Assembly: GCA_035476635.1 (NCBI GenBank)
Contig: DATILI010000327.1
Coordinates: forward strand, 1-18,078
Origin: DATILI01 sp035476635
GTDB lineage: Bacteria; Pseudomonadota; Gammaproteobacteria; Burkholderiales; Burkholderiaceae_C
Reading direction: 5' to 3'
DNA length: 18,078 bases
Made by a program: the position numbers and the translations under genes. Below the pieces are notes generated by a model that was not told the DNA's origin, did not search any database, and saw only the letters and a list, made by a program, of their open reading frames with translations. Below are positions 13,318 to 18,078 of the stretch, piece by piece (within the stretch, counting starts at the first letter, position 1; the number at the start of each line of letters is the position of its first letter).

Positions 13318-14319
13318 ATGAACTCCATCCACTGGCTGCGCCGGTTCGGCAGGCTCGGCTTGAGCGCCATGGTCGGCGTAGTGCTTGCAGGCGCGGCATG
13401 GCCGGCGTTGGCGCAGGCGCCCGCCTACCCGGACAAACCGCTGCGGATCCTGGTTGGCGCTTCGCCCGGCGGCGGTACCGACATACTTGCGCGGTTGCTC
13501 GCGGACAAGCTCTCCGGCCTGCTCAAGCAGGCCATCGTGGTGGAAAACCGCCCCGGCGCATCCAACACCATCGCCGCTGACATGACCGCGCGCGCGCCGG
13601 CCGACGGCAGCACCTTGCTGCTGGCCACGAATACGGGGCAGGCTGTGGCGCCGCATCTGCTCAAGCTCAAGTACGACCCGTTGAGGGACCTGCAGCCGGT
13701 CGGTCTGGTGGCGGTCATGCCGAATGTGCTGGTGGTCTCCTCCAGCGGGCCTTACAAGTCCCTCAAGCAGCTGTCGCAAGCCATGGCCGACAAGCCGGGC
13801 GAGTTCAAGTACGCATCTTCGGGTGTCGGCAGCACGCAGCACATCGGTGGCGAAGCGTTCAACCTGGCCACGGGCCTCAAGTCCATTCATGTGCCGTACA
13901 AAGGGAGCTCGGCGGCGCACATCGACATCATCGGCGGCAACGTGGAGATGATGTTCGACTCCACTTCATCAGCCATGGGCCAGATCAAGGGCGGCAAGCT
14001 GCGCGCGCTGGCCGTGGCCGCGGCCCAGCGTTCGCCCGAGCTGCCGGACACACCGACGCTGGCCGAGGCGGGCATCAGGGGCGCGGACGTATCGACCTGG
14101 TATGGCTTGTACGTCACCGCCGGCACGCCGCGCCCGACCGTCGAACGTCTGAGTGCCGAATTGACCCGGGTGCTGAAGATGCCCGATGTGCATAGCCGCA
14201 TCAAGGACCTGGGTGGCGAAATCAGCATCTTGAACGTGGCCCAGTTCGCCGACATGAACAAGGCCGAATACGAACACTACGGCAAGCTCGTGCGCGAGGC
14301 CAACATCAAAGCCGAGTAG
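13318..14319 (+). CDS. Bug family tripartite tricarboxylate transporter substrate-binding protein
   Basis: This is a 333-residue periplasmic protein with a signal peptide cut after ALA (residue 32). Its mature start, YPDKPLRILVGASPGGGTDILARLLADKLS, followed by VVENRPGASNTIAADMTARAPADGSTLLL, is the Bug/TctC hallmark. Later GEFKYASSGVGSTQHIGGEAFNLATG and HVPYKGSSAAHIDIIGG are also diagnostic. Bug proteins bind small carboxylates or aromatic acids for TctAB-type carriers or for signalling. No tctA or tctB membrane genes are present, so this is an orphan receptor, which is common in Burkholderiales. A GAGGAG ribosome site precedes the ATG. The next gene follows within 18 bases, so the two are likely one operon controlled by the divergent LysR. 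Confidence 0.95.
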   Translation: MNSIHWLRRFGRLGLSAMVGVVLAGAAWPALAQAPAYPDKPLRILVGASPGGGTDILARLLADKLSGLLKQAIVVENRPGASNTIAADMTARAPADGSTLLLATNTGQAVAPHLLKLKYDPLRDLQPVGLVAVMPNVLVVSSSGPYKSLKQLSQAMADKPGEFKYASSGVGSTQHIGGEAFNLATGLKSIHVPYKGSSAAHIDIIGGNVEMMFDSTSSAMGQIKGGKLRALAVAAAQRSPELPDTPTLAEAGIRGADVSTWYGLYVTAGTPRPTVERLSAELTRVLKMPDVHSRIKDLGGEISILNVAQFADMNKAEYEHYGKLVREANIKAE

Positions 14320-14337
14320 GTGAGAAAGGATTCCTCC

Positions 14338-15363
14338 ATGGCACAACAACGACGCCCGCGCATCGCCTTGCTGCTGGGCGACCCCAGCGGCATCGGGCCG
14401 GAGATGGCGCTCAAACTTCTGGCTCGTGCGCGAAACTGCGATGCGGCCGATGTGCTGCTGATCGCTGACCCGCTGGCGCTGGCTTCGGGCCAACAAATTG
14501 CGCAGCTGGCGCCGGATGTGCTGCCGGTTCGCAGCCTGGACGATCTGAAGTTCGCACCGGGTCGGGTCAGCCTGCTGGCGCAGGACTGGCTGGGCGGTGT
14601 TGCGCCGGTGCTTGGCGAATCCAATGCCGCATCCGGCCGCGCCTCGTTCGAGGCCTTGGCGCTGGCCGTCGAGGCAGCGCGCCGCGGCCTGGTCGACGGC
14701 ATCGTGTTTGCGCCGCTGAACAAGCATTCCCTGCGCCTGGGCGGCATGACGCATGAAGACGAGCTGCGCTATATGCAGGAGCGTTTTGGCGTGGGCGGTT
14801 TTGTCTGCGAGTTCAACCTCACGCAGGACCTGTGGACTTCGCGCGTCACCTCGCATATTCCGCTGAAGGACGTGGCCCGCCACATCACCGGCCAGGGAGT
14901 GTGCGACGCCGTGGACATCCTGCACACAGCCTTGCGCCGCGCGGGCATCGCGCAGCCGCGCATCGCAGTCTCGGGCCTGAATCCGCACGCCGGGGACAGC
15001 GGCTCGATCGGCATGGAAGAAATCGACATCATCGCGCCCGCCGTACGAGAGCTGCAGGCACAGGGGCTGGATGCGCGCGGGCCGTTTTCACCGGACACGG
15101 TATTCATCGGCGCACGGCGCGGAGACTTCGACGCGGTGGTGTCGATGTACCACGACCAGGGTCAGATCGCGATGAAGCTCATGGGCTTCGAACAGGGCGT
15201 GACCTTGCACGGCGGCCTGCCGGTGCCGGTGGCGACGTCGGCAAGCGGCAGTGCGTTCGACATCGCCGGCAAGGGCGTCGCGAATTGCGAAGGACTGCAG
15301 CAGGCCTTCGATCTTTGCGTGCGGATGGCCACGCCAAGACTTAGGGGCGCCGCTTCGTCTTGA
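14338..15363 (+). CDS. PdxA-family NAD-dependent dehydrogenase, divergent paralogue
   Basis: The 341-residue protein has the family start IALLLGDPSGIGPEMALKLL (9-28). Metal-ligand histidines fit at H173 (TSHIPLKDV), H217 (NPHAG) and H272 (MYHDQG), with spacings of 44 and 55 residues, close to those of E. coli PdxA (166, 211, 266). Substrate-side motifs differ: the usual GHTE is THED (138-141), and the usual RTSVDHGTA is ATSASGSAF (299-307). PdxA oxidises 4-phosphohydroxy-L-threonine for pyridoxal phosphate synthesis. Paralogues include PdxA2 (4-phospho-D-threonate/erythronate dehydrogenase) and TphB (a dihydrodiol dehydrogenase of terephthalate catabolism). The LysR-Bug neighbourhood, and the lack of surA or ksgA, point to a catabolic role. 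ATG 14338 is chosen for its AAGGA site; GTG 14320 is the alternative. The 3' end overlaps mltD by 23 bases. Confidence 0.88.
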   Translation: MAQQRRPRIALLLGDPSGIGPEMALKLLARARNCDAADVLLIADPLALASGQQIAQLAPDVLPVRSLDDLKFAPGRVSLLAQDWLGGVAPVLGESNAASGRASFEALALAVEAARRGLVDGIVFAPLNKHSLRLGGMTHEDELRYMQERFGVGGFVCEFNLTQDLWTSRVTSHIPLKDVARHITGQGVCDAVDILHTALRRAGIAQPRIAVSGLNPHAGDSGSIGMEEIDIIAPAVRELQAQGLDARGPFSPDTVFIGARRGDFDAVVSMYHDQGQIAMKLMGFEQGVTLHGGLPVPVATSASGSAFDIAGKGVANCEGLQQAFDLCVRMATPRLRGAASS

Positions 15364-16879
15364 CCGGCGTGCCGCCGCGCTTGGATGTGGTGGCGGGCGT
15401 ACCAGCCTTGGCCTTGCCCGTGCTGCGGGCGCCTGTCTTCGCGGCTTTCACCGGCAGGAAGAGCACGATTTGCTGCCCGGCGCGGAACGCGGCCGAGGCC
15501 TTCACGTCGTTCCAGTCCGCGACGCTGGCCACGCTCAGGCGGTGGCGCTTGGCGATGCTGGCCACGCTGTCGTTCTTGCCGGCCTTGACCGTGGTGCGGC
15601 GTGTCACGGCCTCGGGCGCCAGGCTGACCTGGCCGTTGTCGGCGACATTCTCGGCCACGTCGTTCGTCGTCTTGGCCGAGCGCGGCACGAGCAGCGTGGA
15701 GCCGGTCTTGATCAGCATGCGCGGCGGGATGTTGTTGACCGCGCGCAAATCGGCCTCGCTCATACTGGCGCGCTTGGCTGCTTCGCCGGCACTCATGGTG
15801 GAAGGAACGGTCCAGACCGTCCAGCTCGCATACTGGCCCTGGCTGTGCGCCTCGAAGTTGCGCTGGAACACCGTGGCGTTGTCCCAGGGCAGCAGGATCT
15901 GCGAAGTGCCCGCGGCCAGGATCACGGGGCGGTGCGCCGAAGGATTGAGCGCCTTGAAGTCTTCAATCTTGACATCGGCCAGGCGCGCTGCCAGCGCCAC
16001 ATCGATGTCGCGCGTGATGTCCACGGTCTGGAAGTAGGGGTGGTTGCCGATGTAGGGCAGCTCGGCGCGGAAGTTCTGCGGACGGGCCACGATGTTCTTC
16101 ACAGCCTGCAGCTTGGGCACATACTGCCTGGTCTCCGCGGGCATGTTGAGATCGTTGTAGCTCGTGCCCAGGCCGGCCTTCTGGTTGCGCGCGATCGCGC
16201 GGCCCACACTGCCTTCACCCCAGTTGTAGGCGGCCAGCGCGAGATGCCAGTCGCCGAACATGCCGTGCAGTTTTTGCAGATAGTCCAGCGCCGCCTTGGT
16301 CGAGGCCAGTACATCGCGCCGGTCATCGCGAAAGGCGTTCTGCTTGAGTTCGAAGTAGCTGCCTGTGGCCGGCATGAATTGCCACATGCCGGCGGCCTTG
16401 GCGCTGGAAACCGCTTGCGGGTTGAAGGCGCTCTCGATAAAAGGCAGCAGCGCCAACTCGCTGGGCATGCCGCGGCGCTCCAACTCCTCGACGATGTGAA
16501 ACAGGTATTTGCTGGAACGCTCGGTCATGCGCTGGATGTAATCGGGTCGCGTTGCGTACCACTGCTCGCGGTCGCGCACGAGATCGCCGTCCAGGTCAGG
16601 CATGGCAAAGCCGCCGCGAATCCGGTCCCACAAGTCCGCCGGCGGTGCCAGCGGCGCGACGGCGCGCGCCGCGGCGGCATCCGATGCCGCCAGGGGCTGC
16701 AGGGGGCCGCTGGGAATCACCGCTACATGGGGCTTGCCCCCGGGGGCCGGTGCGCTGGCTTGCGGCGCGCTCTGCGTTGCGGTGGCTGCGGTGGAGGCGG
16801 GCGCCTGGCCGGTATTGGTGCTGGCGCATCCGCCGAGCCAGAAAAAGACGGGCAGGGCGGCAATCAGGAGCAGTTTCAT
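15341..16879 (-). CDS. mltD: Membrane-bound lytic murein transglycosylase D, LysM lipoprotein
   Basis: The 512-residue outer-membrane lipoprotein cleaves peptidoglycan glycan strands, producing anhydro-muropeptides. The lipobox is LGGC with Cys18 after a hydrophobic segment, MKLLLIAALPVFFWLGG. An Ala/Pro/Thr-rich linker (20-80) leads to the SLT domain, with catalytic Glu149 in LPFIESAFNP, then GMWQFMPATG (164-173) and ALAAYNWGEGSV (214-225). Two LysM-like repeats follow (about 352-399 and 429-476), then a Lys/Arg-rich tail (478-512). The frame is open upstream to 17002, but ATG 16879 is required for the lipoprotein signal. In E. coli mltD lies next to gloB; no gloB is seen here. The last codons overlap the pdxA-like gene on the other strand. 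Confidence 0.95.
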   Translation of the reverse strand: MKLLLIAALPVFFWLGGCASTNTGQAPASTAATATQSAPQASAPAPGGKPHVAVIPSGPLQPLAASDAAAARAVAPLAPPADLWDRIRGGFAMPDLDGDLVRDREQWYATRPDYIQRMTERSSKYLFHIVEELERRGMPSELALLPFIESAFNPQAVSSAKAAGMWQFMPATGSYFELKQNAFRDDRRDVLASTKAALDYLQKLHGMFGDWHLALAAYNWGEGSVGRAIARNQKAGLGTSYNDLNMPAETRQYVPKLQAVKNIVARPQNFRAELPYIGNHPYFQTVDITRDIDVALAARLADVKIEDFKALNPSAHRPVILAAGTSQILLPWDNATVFQRNFEAHSQGQYASWTVWTVPSTMSAGEAAKRASMSEADLRAVNNIPPRMLIKTGSTLLVPRSAKTTNDVAENVADNGQVSLAPEAVTRRTTVKAGKNDSVASIAKRHRLSVASVADWNDVKASAAFRAGQQIVLFLPVKAAKTGARSTGKAKAGTPATTSKRGGTPVKTKRRP

Positions 16880-16934
16880 GGGATTGGATTTTTCTTTTGG
16901 GCGAGGCCCACAACATGCGGCGTCGCCAGGGCTG

Positions 16935-16963
16935 GCGTCATGGCGCATGACACACCCTAGAAT
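16935..16963 (+). promoter_or_regulatory. Candidate promoter of the methyltransferase-rnhA operon
   Basis: TAGAAT (16958-16963, five of six matches to TATAAT) lies 17 bases after GCGTCA (16935-16940, a weak three of six match to TTGACA). A transcript starting near 16970 would have a leader of about 74 bases. It lies in the 164-base divergent spacer between mltD and the methyltransferase gene. This spacer holds no other recognisable gene. Confidence 0.35.
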
Positions 16964-17043
16964 CGCCTGCAAATGAATTGCCTTGCCAGGACACGAACGC
17001 ATACAGCATCCGGTAAGGGGCGGTCAGTGAACGCGGTAACTTC

Positions 17044-17826
17044 ATGAGCGCTCCGATTATAGGAATGCATGGCTGGTTTCAAACCCCGCCGGGCCGCTAC
17101 CTGCTGGACTGGGAGCGCGTACGGCTGGACGAGGCCGTGACCGATCTCTTCGGCTACCACGCACTGCAGCTGGGCATGCCCGAACTCGACGCCTTGCGCG
17201 CCAACCGCATGCCGCACCGCTGGTTTGCCAACAGCCATCCGGTCGGCGCGAAGCAGCGGGTGGCCCTTCTGACGGACTTTGCGGCATTGCCGTTTCCCGA
17301 GAACAGCCTGGACCTGGTGGTGCTGCCGCATACCCTGGAATTGAGCGTGGACCCCCACGCCACGCTGCGCGAAGTGGAGCGCGTGCTGGTGCCCGAGGGG
17401 CGCGTGGTCATCAGCGGGCTCAACCCGGCCAGCCTCTGGGGCCTGCGCCAGCGCCGCGCGCATCTGTATCGGCGACTGGGCTTTGGCGAACTGTATTTGC
17501 CCGATGCCGGCGAGTTCATCGGCTACTGGCGGCTGCGCGACTGGCTTCGGCTCTTGAGCTTCGAGGTCGAATCTGGTGGCTTCGGCTGCTACCGGCCGGC
17601 GGTGCGCACGGAAAAATGGATCAACCGCTTTGCCTGGATGGACCGGGCGGGAGACCGCTGGTGGCCAATATTCGGCGCGGTGTATTTCCTCGTTGCGGTC
17701 AAGCGCGTACATGGCATGCGCTTGCTCGAACCGGCCTGGAAGCGGCCCAAGGGAATTGCCGCTGCTCCCGTTTCTGTCGCCAACAAAAAACCATTGATCA
17801 CGGAAAAAACGCTTGAATCACATTGA
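17044..17826 (+). CDS. YafS-like class I SAM-dependent methyltransferase
   Basis: The 260-residue protein has a Methyltransf_11-like core: LLTDFAALPFPENSLDLVVLPHTLELSVDPHATLREVERVLVPEGRVVISGLNPASLWG (about 75-133). This covers the acidic motif II/III region and the post-III PEGR turn. The usual Gly-rich motif I is degenerate: ALQLGMPELDALR (40-52) stands where a V-L-D-x-G-x-G motif would be. This is a feature of the YafS-type group, which is encoded next to rnhA in many proteobacteria; its substrate is not known. A basic and aromatic C-terminal part (190-240) includes WWPIFGAVYFLVAVKRVHGMRLL. The start codon has no strong ribosome site. The 3' end overlaps the rnhA start by 14 bases, indicating translational coupling. 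Confidence 0.88.
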   Translation: MSAPIIGMHGWFQTPPGRYLLDWERVRLDEAVTDLFGYHALQLGMPELDALRANRMPHRWFANSHPVGAKQRVALLTDFAALPFPENSLDLVVLPHTLELSVDPHATLREVERVLVPEGRVVISGLNPASLWGLRQRRAHLYRRLGFGELYLPDAGEFIGYWRLRDWLRLLSFEVESGGFGCYRPAVRTEKWINRFAWMDRAGDRWWPIFGAVYFLVAVKRVHGMRLLEPAWKRPKGIAAAPVSVANKKPLITEKTLESH

Positions 17827-18078
17827 AATCTATACCGACGGCGCCTGCAAGGGCAACCCCGGCCCCGGCGGCTGGGGCGTGTTGCTGAAATCCGGCGCGA
17901 CGCAGAAGGAGCTGTTTGGCGGCGAACTGGGCACGACGAACAACCGCATGGAACTGACCGCCGTGATCGAGGCGCTGGCCGCGCTCAAGCGGCCGTGCGA
18001 GGTCACGCTCTACCTGGACAGCGAATACGTGCGCAAGGGGATTACCGAATGGATCCATGGCTGGAAGGCCAAGGGTTG
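17813..18078 (+). CDS. rnhA: Ribonuclease HI, 3' end beyond window
   Basis: RNase HI degrades the RNA strand of RNA-DNA hybrids, removing R-loops and primers. The first 88 residues are present: IEIYTDGACKGNPGPGGWGVLL with catalytic Asp9, NNRMELTAVIEAL with Glu47, and LYLDSEYVRKGI with Asp69, followed by WIHGWKAKG. These match the first three residues of the D-E-D-D active site; the last Asp lies outside the window. The frame has a TGA at 17795, and the only standard start codon between that stop and the conserved core is TTG at 17813, giving M-N-H-I-E-I-Y. A weak GGAA lies upstream. The start lies inside the methyltransferase gene, so expression is probably coupled. dnaQ would be expected next by synteny with E. 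coli. Confidence 0.96.
   Translation, partial: MNHIEIYTDGACKGNPGPGGWGVLLKSGATQKELFGGELGTTNNRMELTAVIEALAALKRPCEVTLYLDSEYVRKGITEWIHGWKAKG

Noticed and set aside
13148..13399. N-terminal extension of the LysR regulator
   Set aside because: The extra 84 residues look non-coding and would cover the divergent control region; ATG 13147 gives a normal LysR length.
15251..16960. Plus-strand open frame of 569 codons over mltD
   Set aside because: It is antisense to a convincing lipoprotein transglycosylase and has no domain.
16880..17002. N-terminal extension of MltD
   Set aside because: The lipoprotein signal must be at the true N-terminus, so ATG 16879 is the start.
1..18078. Mobile element, prophage, CRISPR array, tRNA or rRNA gene
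   Set aside because: No transposase, integrase, direct-repeat array, tRNA-like cloverleaf or rRNA segment could be recognised; the only RNA gene found is ffs.

Overview
The window is about 18 kb of GC-rich (roughly two-thirds G+C) chromosome with densely packed genes. The organism is most likely a betaproteobacterium of the order Burkholderiales, probably family Comamonadaceae. The signs are a Bug-type (tripartite tricarboxylate family) binding protein, the dnaX-ybaB-recR cluster with a small SRP RNA nearby, an mltD / methyltransferase / rnhA block, a PP_4765-type flavoprotein and the codon use. No phage, transposon, CRISPR array or integron is visible. Genus cannot be fixed from sequence reading alone.

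Layout. (1) 1-4215: the 3' nine-tenths or so of an AddA/RecB-like UvrD helicase-nuclease gene (5' end outside the window), directly abutting a HI0933-type flavoprotein gene. (2) 4197-6350: a hypothetical exported beta-rich protein (minus), the SRP RNA gene ffs (minus), a small exported protein whose mature part resembles the Sm/Hfq fold (plus), and a periplasmic amidohydrolase (minus). (3) 6439-9296: dnaX, ybaB/ebfC and recR, closed by an intrinsic terminator whose loop contains the recR stop codon. dnaX carries an A9 run exactly after the clamp-loader ATPase module, with stops immediately downstream in both other frames, so it very probably makes both tau and gamma. (4) 9469-12200: a NitT/TauT-type ABC importer operon (binding protein, ATPase, permease), substrate unknown. 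(5) 12218-15363: a LysR regulator divergent from a Bug solute-binding protein and a divergent PdxA-family dehydrogenase; this is the accessory-looking catabolic or sensing module of the window. (6) 15341-18078: a lipoprotein LysM lytic transglycosylase (MltD type, minus), divergent from a YafS-like methyltransferase and the start of rnhA.

How the genes work together. Helicase-nuclease, DnaX, YbaB, RecR and RNase HI are replication and repair housekeeping functions. The ABC operon and the LysR-Bug-PdxA set are nutrient uptake and use modules placed between two conserved housekeeping blocks. Convergent neighbours are packed to the point of overlap (4197-4215 and 15341-15363).

The most interesting signals are the dnaX A9 recoding site, the signal-peptide-bearing Sm/Hfq-like protein, the PdxA paralogue with altered substrate-site motifs, the operator-like palindromes between lysR and the Bug gene, and the lack of gloB between mltD and the methyltransferase gene.
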